Shown here: positions 38,030 to 45,971 of the stretch, one piece after another | Layout: every line of letters starts with the position of its first letter | Numbering within the stretch: position 1 is the first letter of the stretch | Source of the DNA: Clostridia bacterium | GTDB lineage: Bacteria; Bacillota; Clostridia; UBA1212; UBA1255 | Assembly (NCBI GenBank): GCA_016287565.1 | Contig: JAEFAM010000006.1 | Location: forward strand, 1-64,000 | Reading direction: 5' to 3' | DNA length: 64,000 bases | The notes under the pieces: generated by a model | What the model saw: the letters and a program-made list of their open reading frames with translations, nothing else | Databases searched by the model: none | What the model was told of the DNA's origin: nothing | Program-made: the position numbers and the translations under genes

Positions 38030-38450
38030 AAAGGCCATCCTGCGGCAACAGTCGTTTTGCGCGGCGATCCTTTTTTCTATGACGATCAGCATTTTCTGCC
38101 ATTTCTTGACGTTTATGTTCATTTGATTAGCTCGTGCCACAGGCGACTACGTTTTTTTCGAGGGAAATAAAGTAAAACGCCAAAATCCCTGACGTTTATG
38201 CTCATTTCCGGAAACGATAGTGGTTACGAAGGCAGGGCAACGCTCTTCAGACGGCGCAAAGTGTTGCCGTTTTCGAGGATTATAATCAAAATCACGTGAT
38301 CCCTCGAAATTTTAAGAACATGGCTTTTTGAGACAGCGCAGGCCGAAAAAACTTTCGAGGGGATTTAAATGAAACGTAAAAATCCTCGATTTTTTGTCAT
38401 ATAGCCGTTTCGAGACAGTGCCAACGCTCCTCAAACGCCTGAACTCACGG
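38030..38450. repeat. Composite repeat family B, copy 1
   Basis: No gene is supported from 37924 to 38630. Around 38100-38215 is a segment (TCGAGGGAAATAAAG, ATCCCTGACGTTTATGCTCA, GACGTTTATGTTCATTTGAT) that recurs nearly unchanged, in reverse orientation, at ~49925-50030. Further on, CGAGGATT...CCCTCGAA and GAGACAGCGC elements match 49700-49860 in part. Each part contains inverted TCGAGG/CCTCGA arms. Confidence 0.75.
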
Positions 38451-38559
38451 CGGTAAGAGGTCGCTCCCATGCATTTCCGCTCTTTGCTCCTTCTCCGCGC
38501 CTGGTCGCAGCTCACAATAACAAAGCCAAGTGTCTTTATCCCGGCCCGGCCTGTTCTTC

Positions 38560-38588
38560 TTTACACGCCCTCATCTTTGTGCTAAAAT
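38560..38588 (+). promoter_or_regulatory. Promoter of solute-binding protein 1
   Basis: TTTACA at 38560-38565, 17 bases, TAAAAT at 38583-38588; ATG 38631 follows a GAGGAG site. Confidence 0.65.
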
Positions 38589-38630
38589 TGCCCGTTGTAG
38601 ATTCCAACTAATAAAAGTGAGGAGTTATCG

Positions 38631-40031
38631 ATGAAACATAGAAAATTAAATACCGTTTCCAAGATCCTTCTGGGCGTGTTGTCCGTCGTGCTGCTTTTCG
38701 GAGCCGTCAGCTGCAAAAAAGCGCCGATCCAGACAGGTGACGTTGACCAGAATCTCACCAAAAACGAACTGAACATCAAGGGAACGATCCGCTTTACAGA
38801 AAACAACGCCAGCAGCACCGAGGCTTCCGCCATGGCCCCCAAAGCTATCGTCAGCGCCTTCGAAAGAGCGTATCCCGGCGTTAAAGTCGTTTACGAGGAA
38901 GCAGCTTCTTCCAGCTATGCCAACAGGATATCCTCCGGCGACATCGGAGACGTGTTCTGGGGAGACGCCACCGATATGCACAACTACCAGACGAACCACA
39001 ACGCCCTGATGCCTCTCGACGCTTACATCAAGCCCCTGGGCATCGACCTGGGCGAAGTGTTCTCCGGAGCGCTTGACGTGGGCAAGATCGGTGGCAAGCT
39101 GTATATGGCGCCCAGAAACATCGGCGAACATCTGCTCATATACAACGGGGATATATTGACCGAGGCCGGTATCTCCATCGACAACACGGTGGCAATGCCC
39201 TGGGATGAATTCAAGGCCATGTGCATCCAGCTCACCAAGACGGGCGACGACGGCAAGCTTACGCAGGTCGGCGCGTCCCTCAAGGTCTGGTGGCATCCCA
39301 TCTGGCAGGTCTTCTTCCGCGGCTTCGGCGGCACCTGGATCGACAGCATCAACCACAAGGTCAGCATCGCGGACAACACCGAAGTGATGCAGGGCGTGAA
39401 CGAGCTGTTCGACGCCATCAATGAAGGCTGGCTGTATCCCGAGGATATTGCCGGATCCATCAGAGGCGAACTTGGTACCAAATTCAGCGGCATTACCGAC
39501 ACGTATTCCCAGGCGGCATTCAAAAACTTCGGCGACCTGAGCTGGACCACCTCCTACGGAACGGCTTATGACGCGCTGAAAGTCGACTGGAACTTCTGCC
39601 CGTTCCCGGCGCTTCCCACCCACACCGTATCTACCGGCGCTACCGGATATCTGGTATATAACCGCACTTCCAATCCCGACACCGCCGCGGCCTTCGCGCT
39701 CTACTTCCTCACCGAAGACGGACAGCGCGCCTACCACGGACAGACCGGCGGCAACGTGCCTCTGCTTAAATCTCTTGCCGACGAGGACTTCTGGTACGAG
39801 CAGGAGGTCAAATGGGCCGACAAGAACTGGGGCGCTTTCGTGTCCTATCCCGACCAGACCATGCCCACCAACGTGGTGACGATGGCTCCTCAGGAAGTTG
39901 CCGACATGTTCTCCACCACCGCTATGCAGAACCTGTTCGTACAGGTGCTGAACGGCCAGATGGACGTGTTGACCGCGTTCAACCAGCTGCAGACCAAGGC
40001 CAACGAGAAGTGGCAGACCATAATGGAGTGA
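38631..40031 (+). CDS. Extracellular solute-binding lipoprotein, family 1 (paralog 1)
   Basis: This 466-residue lipoprotein has its lipobox Cys at residue 28 (GAVSC). The mature part is a type-1 periplasmic-binding fold: IVSAFERAYPGVKVVYEEA, SSGDIGDVFWGD, LMPLDAYI, APRNIGEHLLIYN, and FALYFLTEDGQRAYHGQTGGNVPL near the C-terminus. Such proteins deliver sugars, iron or polyamines to ABC permeases. Ligand unknown. No permease or ATPase gene is adjacent; instead a close paralog follows, each with its own promoter and a terminator between. Possibly they share a transporter encoded elsewhere. Confidence 0.85.
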   Translation: MKHRKLNTVSKILLGVLSVVLLFGAVSCKKAPIQTGDVDQNLTKNELNIKGTIRFTENNASSTEASAMAPKAIVSAFERAYPGVKVVYEEAASSSYANRISSGDIGDVFWGDATDMHNYQTNHNALMPLDAYIKPLGIDLGEVFSGALDVGKIGGKLYMAPRNIGEHLLIYNGDILTEAGISIDNTVAMPWDEFKAMCIQLTKTGDDGKLTQVGASLKVWWHPIWQVFFRGFGGTWIDSINHKVSIADNTEVMQGVNELFDAINEGWLYPEDIAGSIRGELGTKFSGITDTYSQAAFKNFGDLSWTTSYGTAYDALKVDWNFCPFPALPTHTVSTGATGYLVYNRTSNPDTAAAFALYFLTEDGQRAYHGQTGGNVPLLKSLADEDFWYEQEVKWADKNWGAFVSYPDQTMPTNVVTMAPQEVADMFSTTAMQNLFVQVLNGQMDVLTAFNQLQTKANEKWQTIME

Positions 40032-40071
40032 CGGCAGGACAACGGAATTGACCCTTAATAGTGATTCGGCG

Positions 40072-40110
40072 GAAGACAGGCTTTTTCGGAAGCCTGCCTT
40101 CTGTTTTTTT
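40072..40110 (+). terminator. Terminator after solute-binding protein 1
   Basis: GAAGACAGGCTT and AAGCCTGCCTTC (one mismatch) form a stem around TTTCGG, followed by seven T residues. Confidence 0.85.
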
Positions 40111-40119
40111 CTGCATTTA

Positions 40120-40148
40120 TTGTAATTTTCCCGCGGCCCAAGTATAAT
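40120..40148 (+). promoter_or_regulatory. Promoter of solute-binding protein 2
   Basis: TTGTAA at 40120-40125, 17 bases, TATAAT at 40143-40148, directly behind the terminator. Confidence 0.75.
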
Positions 40149-40192
40149 AAACCCGTTGCCGGAGCATTCGCGGCGTGAGAAGAGGTCGAAAT

Positions 40193-41599
40193 ATGATGCA
40201 AGGATCCACCAAAACGAAGACGGCCGTCAGGTTGTTTGCGCTGATGATCGCTTTATTGACCGTGGCGGCGGCAACAGCCTGCGGGAGAGGTCCCATACAG
40301 TCCGGCGACGTTGACCAGTCCAAAACGGTCAGCGATCTGTCAATAAGAGGGAGGATCACTTTCTCTGAGACGAATATCGGTTCTGAGGAGGACACGCTGG
40401 CCTCCCGGGCCATCGTAAAAGCCTTCGAAGCCGCGTTTACGGGCGTCGAAGTCATATTCGAAGAGGCCGCCAGATCCACGTTTACCACCAGGATCTCCGC
40501 CGGAGACATTGGCGACGTGTTCTGGGGCGACGAAGCGGACATGTACAATTTCCACAAGATCCACAACGCAGTAATGCCTCTGGACTCGTACATTCAGCCC
40601 CTGAACATCGACCTGGGGGACGTGTACTCAGGAGCCCTCGACACGGGCAAATCAGACGGCCGCCTCTATATGGCGCCCAGAAACATCGGAGAGCACATTA
40701 TGACGTACAACGTCGATATGCTCACTGCGGAAGGCATCGCATACGACGGCATCGAAGCCCTTGACTGGGAGACTTTCAAATCCTATTGCAAAATGCTCAC
40801 CAAATTCGACGATTCAGGCAAGGTCACCCAGACCGGTTCGTCAATGAAGATATACTGGTATCCGGTTTGGCAGGTGTTTTTCCGCGGTTTCGGCGGCACC
40901 TGGATCGATCCCGTAAAGCACACCGTTTCGATAGTCGACAACACCGAAGTCATGCAGGGGCTGAATGAGATGCTCGCAGGCGTCACCGAAGGCTGGATCT
41001 ACCCCGAAGACTTTGCCTCCGGCATCACCGGCGAAGTCTCCACGATGTTCAGCCTCATCTCCAACGACAATTTCTCTACCGCCTGCTTCAAGACTTTCGG
41101 CGACCTCAGCGGCCTTAATTCCGTGGGCAACGCCTACGACCGCCTTAACGTGGCCTGGGATTTCTGCCCCTTCCCGGCGCTTCCCACCCACACCGTCTCC
41201 ACTGGCGCCACCGGCTATATGGTGTACAACAGGACGGATAATCCCGACACCGCCGCCGCTTTTGCGCTGTTCTTCCTGACGCCCGACGGCCAGCGCGCCT
41301 ACCACAGCCAGGCCGGGGGCAACGTCCCTCTGCTGAAATCTCTTTCCGAGGAGACCTTCTGGAAGGGCAAGGGTACGGTCTGGACCGACAAGAACTACGG
41401 CGCTTTCGTCTCTTACCCCGAACTGACGCGCCCCGCCTCGGTGGACGTCCAGGCCCCCGGCGAGATCGCCGCCCTGTTCAACGGCGAACATATGAAAGAG
41501 GCGCTGTCAAAGATATTGTCCGGCAAAGCCGACGCCAACACCGTCTTCTCTAAGATCCAGACCGAGGCCAACGAGAAGTGGTCGCTGATCTACGAGTAA
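40193..41599 (+). CDS. Extracellular solute-binding lipoprotein, family 1 (paralog 2)
   Basis: I start at ATG 40193, seven bases behind GAAGAGGT, though an in-frame GTG lies at 40175. The lipobox Cys is about residue 30 (AATAC). Throughout it mirrors paralog 1: PIQSGDVDQ, IVKAFEAAFTGVEVIFEEA, SAGDIGDVFWGDEADM, MAPRNIGEHIMTYN, WQVFFRGFGGTWID, FCPFPALPTHTVSTGATGY and GQRAYHSQAGGNVPLLKSL. Clearly a duplication followed by divergence of the ligand loops. Its own promoter suggests separate regulation. The gene ends directly at a hairpin-mosaic array. Confidence 0.85.
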   Translation: MMQGSTKTKTAVRLFALMIALLTVAAATACGRGPIQSGDVDQSKTVSDLSIRGRITFSETNIGSEEDTLASRAIVKAFEAAFTGVEVIFEEAARSTFTTRISAGDIGDVFWGDEADMYNFHKIHNAVMPLDSYIQPLNIDLGDVYSGALDTGKSDGRLYMAPRNIGEHIMTYNVDMLTAEGIAYDGIEALDWETFKSYCKMLTKFDDSGKVTQTGSSMKIYWYPVWQVFFRGFGGTWIDPVKHTVSIVDNTEVMQGLNEMLAGVTEGWIYPEDFASGITGEVSTMFSLISNDNFSTACFKTFGDLSGLNSVGNAYDRLNVAWDFCPFPALPTHTVSTGATGYMVYNRTDNPDTAAAFALFFLTPDGQRAYHSQAGGNVPLLKSLSEETFWKGKGTVWTDKNYGAFVSYPELTRPASVDVQAPGEIAALFNGEHMKEALSKILSGKADANTVFSKIQTEANEKWSLIYE

Positions 41600-43030
41600 T
41601 GTTCCGCTGCGCGGAGGGATATTCGCCTGTCGGCGAGTGAGATTGCGCATACTGCGCAGTGATATTCGTCCTGGCGGACGAGTGATATTGTGCTTCGCAC
41701 AGTGATATTCGCCTGTCGGCGAGTGAGATTGCGCATACTTCGCAGTGATATTCGTCCTGGCGGACGAGTGATGTTCCGCTTCGCGGAGTGATGTTCGCGC
41801 TGACGCGCGAGCTATGGCCGCCTGACGGCGAGTGAGATTGCGCATACTGCGCAGTGATATTCGTCCTGGCGGACGAGTGATATTCCGCTTCGCGGAGTGA
41901 TGTTCGCGCTGACGCGCGAGCTATGGCCGCCTGACGGCGAGTGAATTTGTTCGCTGTCGCTCACAGCTAAATTGCCGCATTTGCGGCAACGAAATTGAAA
42001 GCCGGTGGCTTTCAGCTATATTCGCACTGCGGATGAGCGGAGGTGGATTTGATCTCGCGCTCATTTTAAGCCTCAAGGCAGAGCTGTTTTCTTAGAAACG
42101 CCCAGGAATTCGAATAAAGCGGTAAATTGTGGGCGTTTTGCGCTCATTTCAAGCCATCAGGCAGCGCTACCTTCTTCAAAACGCCCAGAAATCCAGAAAA
42201 AGTGGCAAAAAATGGGCGTTTTGCGCTCGTTTCAAGCTTGCAAGGCAGAGCATCCTTCTTTAAAACGCCCAGAAATCCGGGAAAAGTGGCAAAAACCGGG
42301 CGTTTTGCGCTCGTTTCAAGCTGCGAGGCAGAGCAACCTTCTTCAAAACGCCCAGAAATCCGGGAAAAACGGAAAATTGCGGGTGTTTTTCATTCATCTA
42401 CCTCTTCGAGACAGAGCAAGGTCCCAGATATGAGAGAATGAAGAGATCGATTTCCCCGACCGAAGGGCGATTTAGCTTGCCGCAGTGCGAATATCACTCG
42501 TCCGCAGGACGAAAATCACTCACTTGAAAGTTGAATAATACTCGGCGAAGCCGAATATCACTGAACCCTGACAATTCCGTTTAAACTGTCAGGGTTCAAT
42601 ATCACTTGCTCACCCGCAGGGTGAATTTAGCTGATCGAAGGTCAATTTAGCTGGATCCGCAGGATCCAATTTAGCTGAAAATCGCGGGCTCCATTGTCCT
42701 TGGAAGCCTGCGGTTTTCAATTTCGCTACTCGCAACGCGGGCAATATCACTCCACGCAGCGGAACATCACTCGCATGTTAGTGTGAATATCACTCCACGC
42801 AGCGGAACATCACTCGTCCGCCAGGACGAATATCACTGCACGCATAGCGCGCAAAATCACTGAACCCTGACAATTTCATCGAAACTGTCAGGGTTCAATC
42901 TCACTCGCCGTCAGGCGGCCATAGCTCGCGCGTCAGCGCGAATTTAGCTCGACGAAGTCGAATGTAGCTGTGCGAAGCACAATTTAGCTGCGTGCCCGGC
43001 ACGCAATTTAGCTGAGACCGCCAGGTCTCA
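41600..43030. repeat. Composite hairpin-mosaic repeat, copy 2
   Basis: These 1.4 kb between two convergent genes hold no gene. 41600-42040 is a chain of about 20 hairpin modules (for example CGTCCTGGCGGACG, GTGCTTCGCAC, CGCCTGTCGGCG, GCGCATACTGCGC) linked by AGTGATATT or AGTGAGATT. 42055-42440 has four ~85-bp units with AAACGCCC and GGGCGTTTT arms and GCGCTC, the reverse complement of the core units at 222-560. 42450-43030 is again hairpin modules, with reversed linkers AATATCACT and AATTTAGCT; one module has 12-bp arms (TGAACCCTGACA/TGTCAGGGTTCA). The modules begin one base after the stop of the forward gene and end just after the stop of the reverse gene. Confidence 0.85.
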
Positions 43031-43035
43031 CCGTC

Positions 43036-43959
43036 TTATTTCTTCTTCTTTTTCGCGATCAGGATGCCGCAGACGACGGCGGCGACAAGGACCACGGCGG
43101 CAACGATACCGATGATCAGACCGGTAGAAAGACCTTTGTTGTCCTTGGCCTGGTCGTCAGCCTTGTCGGTTGCGGCGGGAGCGTCGGTCGCAGGAGCGTC
43201 GGTTGCCGGAGCTTCGGTGGCGGGAGCATCGGTTGCCGGAACTTCCGTAGCAGGAACTTCGGTTGCCGGAACTTCCGTAGGCTCGGCAGGAACGTCGGTG
43301 GCGTCCGCAGGAGCGTCGGTAGCGTCGGCGGGCTTGTCGGTGGGATCAGCGGGAGTCGTTCCTTCGGCGTCGTAGATGATCGTCAGAGCAACGCCGTCCT
43401 CGGAGCGGGTGTTCTGAGCCACGTACTCGACGTCGAACTCGGCGTCGTCATCCGCAGGGGCGCCCTGGGCGATAACGATGTAAGCGCCCTCTTCGGTAAG
43501 CTGGGTGACTCTGAAGCAGTAGCGGCCGGCAGGCTGCTGATCGAACTCCCAGACGAAACCGGTGTTGTCCTGGTCGCAGGTCATGTTGAGCAGCACGACG
43601 GCGTCCTCGGACTTGTAGTCCTCGCCGTAATTGTTGTCAACGGCCTTGAACAGCGCGAACTCGACGTCGCAGGGAACGATGCCGCCGAAGTTGTTGGGGT
43701 TGCCCGCCCAGTAGGGAACGGCAATGGCGCTGAAGGGTTTGGCGGCGGTGAAGGTGGCCGCGACGTAGTAACCGTCAGAGAAGCATTCCCATTCGTTGCC
43801 GCCTACGTTTGCAACGGTAGCGAGCCAGAAGCCGATCTCGGCGCCTTCGGTAAGCTCGTAAACGTCGGCCGGTTCCTCGGCCTCTTCAGCCATTGCCGGA
43901 ACGGTGAGCATCGAGAGCGCGAAAATCATCGCCAGAGCCAGTAAAATGATCTTTTTCAT
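43036..43959 (-). CDS. Secreted, membrane-anchored protein with Pro/Ala/Thr stalk
   Basis: Start is ATG 43959 behind AGGAGA; a longer frame to 44094 overlaps the upstream gene and is rejected. The 307-residue protein has a cleavable signal peptide (ends TVPAMA, ~24), an extracellular domain of ~165 residues with two Cys (ECFSDGYY, MTCDQDN, WEFDQQPAGRYCFRVTQ) that looks like a beta-sandwich, then a repetitive stalk (PATEVPATEVPATDAP and similar, about 60 residues), one TM helix and a basic AKKKKK tail. This is a cell-surface display layout without an LPXTG motif. Binding partner unknown. It follows the ThuA-like gene in the same direction. Confidence 0.75.
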   Translation of the reverse strand: MKKIILLALAMIFALSMLTVPAMAEEAEEPADVYELTEGAEIGFWLATVANVGGNEWECFSDGYYVAATFTAAKPFSAIAVPYWAGNPNNFGGIVPCDVEFALFKAVDNNYGEDYKSEDAVVLLNMTCDQDNTGFVWEFDQQPAGRYCFRVTQLTEEGAYIVIAQGAPADDDAEFDVEYVAQNTRSEDGVALTIIYDAEGTTPADPTDKPADATDAPADATDVPAEPTEVPATEVPATEVPATDAPATEAPATDAPATDAPAATDKADDQAKDNKGLSTGLIIGIVAAVVLVAAVVCGILIAKKKKK

Positions 43960-44012
43960 AATAGTACATCTCCTGTTTTGTTTATGATCAGTCCCGTCAA
44001 CGGGAATGAAGA

Positions 44013-44762
44013 TCAGAAATTGTCGGTGAGCTTGTAATCCACCATCGGGGCGCTGTCGGGGACCGTGTAGCCGATCTCGGCGGGGGCGGCCCATTTGACG
44101 CCGTTTTTGATTATACGCTGGACGTATTCGTTATAGAATGATCTGCAATATTCGTGCCCGGGCTGGAAGTAGAAGACCTTGCCGGCGCCGCGGTAATAGC
44201 ACAGTCCGGAGCGGAAAATGAATCCGTCCTCGAACCACGAACCGAAAACCAGTTCGTCGGGCTGGGGGATATAGAAGGGCTCGCAGTAGAGCTCTTCGAA
44301 CAGGTCGAAGTGATCGGGTATCCCGGCGGCAATGGGATGCGCAGGAAGCAGATTCCAGACGATCTCATGCTGGTCGCGTCCCCAGGAAAGGTTTCCGTTG
44401 GTGCCTACCACCGACCGGAACACTTTGGAATGGTGGCCGGAATGCAGCACCACCAGGCCCATCCTGCCTTTGTACACTCTGTCGCGGATACGCTCCACCA
44501 GATCGTCGGGCACTTCGTGATGGGCAAGATGTCCCCACCAGATAAGCACGTCGGTGGCGTCAAGCACTTCCGGCGGCAGGCCGTTCTGATCGTCGTCCAG
44601 GGCCGCTAAACGGACGTTTAAGGCGGGGTCTTCGTCAAGGAAGGATTTTATCAGTCCGTGGATCCCGTTGGGATAAATGGCCCCTACGGCCGCTTCAAAC
44701 CGTTCGTGGCGGTACTCGTTCCACACGGTAACGTTGATCTTTTTTTCGCAATTCTTTTCCAT
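44013..44762 (-). CDS. ThuA-like protein (trehalose-utilisation family)
   Basis: I choose ATG 44762 (GGGAGAA site) and not the longer frame. The 249-residue protein has the class I glutamine amidotransferase-like fold of ThuA: VTVWNEYRHE at the start, ATDVLIWWGHLAHHEVPD, GMGLVVLHSGHHSKVFR-type strand, HPIAAGIPDHFDLFEELYCEPF, and YYRGAGKVFYFQPGHEYCRSFYNE near the end. ThuA proteins act on trehalose or related sugars or 3-keto-glycosides; the exact reaction is unsettled. It is 53 bases upstream of the surface protein gene. A weak TTGCAT-17-TACCAT reverse promoter lies near 44930-44960. Confidence 0.8.
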   Translation of the reverse strand: MEKNCEKKINVTVWNEYRHERFEAAVGAIYPNGIHGLIKSFLDEDPALNVRLAALDDDQNGLPPEVLDATDVLIWWGHLAHHEVPDDLVERIRDRVYKGRMGLVVLHSGHHSKVFRSVVGTNGNLSWGRDQHEIVWNLLPAHPIAAGIPDHFDLFEELYCEPFYIPQPDELVFGSWFEDGFIFRSGLCYYRGAGKVFYFQPGHEYCRSFYNEYVQRIIKNGVKWAAPAEIGYTVPDSAPMVDYKLTDNF

Positions 44763-45171
44763 AGGGCAATTCTCCCGTTTTACTGCATTTTTTCGCGTCA
44801 ATGCCTTTTGTCTGCCTCTGCTTCGGCGTCTGCTCCCGCCGGACTCTTCCGCGTTTTCTGCTGCCCTCAAAGCCCGAGCCGCGCCCGTCACGCTCGACTG
44901 CAGGAAGTATGCGCCGTCAACGAGGATATGGTATCATTTATGCAGGAAAAATGCAATAACAATGATAATCAACGCCCGATTTTGATTCGAAGCCGGGCCG
45001 GTCGGCGGTAAAATAAAGAGAAAAAATAAAATATGCGACTAATCGGCCGTTTTTGCCTGTTGAAAAAAAACAACAACTGATATAATCCAAACTAGACGTA
45101 TCAGTTTGACCAGATGACACGAAAACGTGTGATTACATACTGCTTTTTTATAAAGAATAGGAGGAAACGTT
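44763..45171. promoter_or_regulatory. Divergent intergenic region with extended -10 promoter
   Basis: About 410 bases without a gene. On the forward strand TGATATAAT (45078-45086) is an extended -10 box with TTGAAA 15 bases upstream (45060-45065), driving the lipoprotein at 45172. A small CACGAAAACGTG hairpin lies at ~45118-45129 in the leader. On the reverse strand only a weak promoter is seen. Confidence 0.5.
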
Positions 45172-45933
45172 ATGAAATCGAACCGTTCCATAGCCCGGAT
45201 CGCGGCGATCGCCCTTTGCGTATTGACCGCTGCCACCGTGCTGGCTTCCTGCGTAAACCCCAACAGATCGACGGCCGGATCCGGTACCGAAAAAAGCGAA
45301 GATAAAGCCTTCGAAGGATTGTCCCTCCTTGACAACGAAGAGTACGTGATCCGCAAGACCGAGACCGATAAGATCGCCGCGCTGAAACCGCACAAACTGG
45401 AAAGGCATTTCTATTATTTCCAGTCGATGACCGAAGCAGACGAATATAACGGGTCGGGCAAAACGGCGGAAGCGTACGTCGACGCAGACGGCAATATCTA
45501 CGTGAAGGCAGCCGAAGTTGACTGTGACGATATATATGCGGTCAGGATCGTTGACAACGATACCGCGCGCAAGCTGCTGGATTCGAAAGGCCTTTCAGAT
45601 ATCGGAGGGAAGCAGAGATATATCCTCATGCATATGCTGGCGCAATACCCGCGCATGCGTCTGTTCTATGTGCCGTCCGCCGAAGACGTGAACTCATTTT
45701 ATGCGTCCCAGACGGTACTGTATTTTACCGACGAGCACGTCGTAAGCTGCCGCATGGAACAGTCCGCGCCCACGGAGCTGCACGAATATGACTCGCCCTA
45801 CGGCACCGTTATAAAGGTGTCGGAACTTGCCGGCAACGAATGGGCCGAAAAGCCCTGGCTCAAGTTTGCCGCCAACGACTTTGACGCCTATTTCGACAAG
45901 GTCTCTGAAAAACTGACCGCTTTCTGGAATTAA
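45172..45933 (+). CDS. Lipoprotein of unknown function
   Basis: A 253-residue protein with a lipobox Cys at residue 27 (LASC) and an AGGAGG site before the ATG. The mature part is mixed alpha/beta with many charged residues (LERHFYYFQSMTEADEY, VDADGNIYVKAAEVD, LYFTDEHVVSCRMEQS). I do not recognise a family. It is a single-gene unit with its own extended -10 promoter and converges on the ABC operon, whose last gene ends 38 bases away. Confidence 0.7.
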   Translation: MKSNRSIARIAAIALCVLTAATVLASCVNPNRSTAGSGTEKSEDKAFEGLSLLDNEEYVIRKTETDKIAALKPHKLERHFYYFQSMTEADEYNGSGKTAEAYVDADGNIYVKAAEVDCDDIYAVRIVDNDTARKLLDSKGLSDIGGKQRYILMHMLAQYPRMRLFYVPSAEDVNSFYASQTVLYFTDEHVVSCRMEQSAPTELHEYDSPYGTVIKVSELAGNEWAEKPWLKFAANDFDAYFDKVSEKLTAFWN

Positions 45934-45971
45934 TCCGGACAACGAACGGCATAAAAAAACAGGCTTTTGCG

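Noticed and set aside
42127-42441. 104-codon frame within the core repeat units
   Set aside because: It follows the repeat periodicity in a non-coding composite element.
43960-44094. N-terminal extension of the PAT-stalk protein
   Set aside because: It overlaps the upstream gene, while ATG 43959 has a good ribosome site and begins a clear signal peptide.
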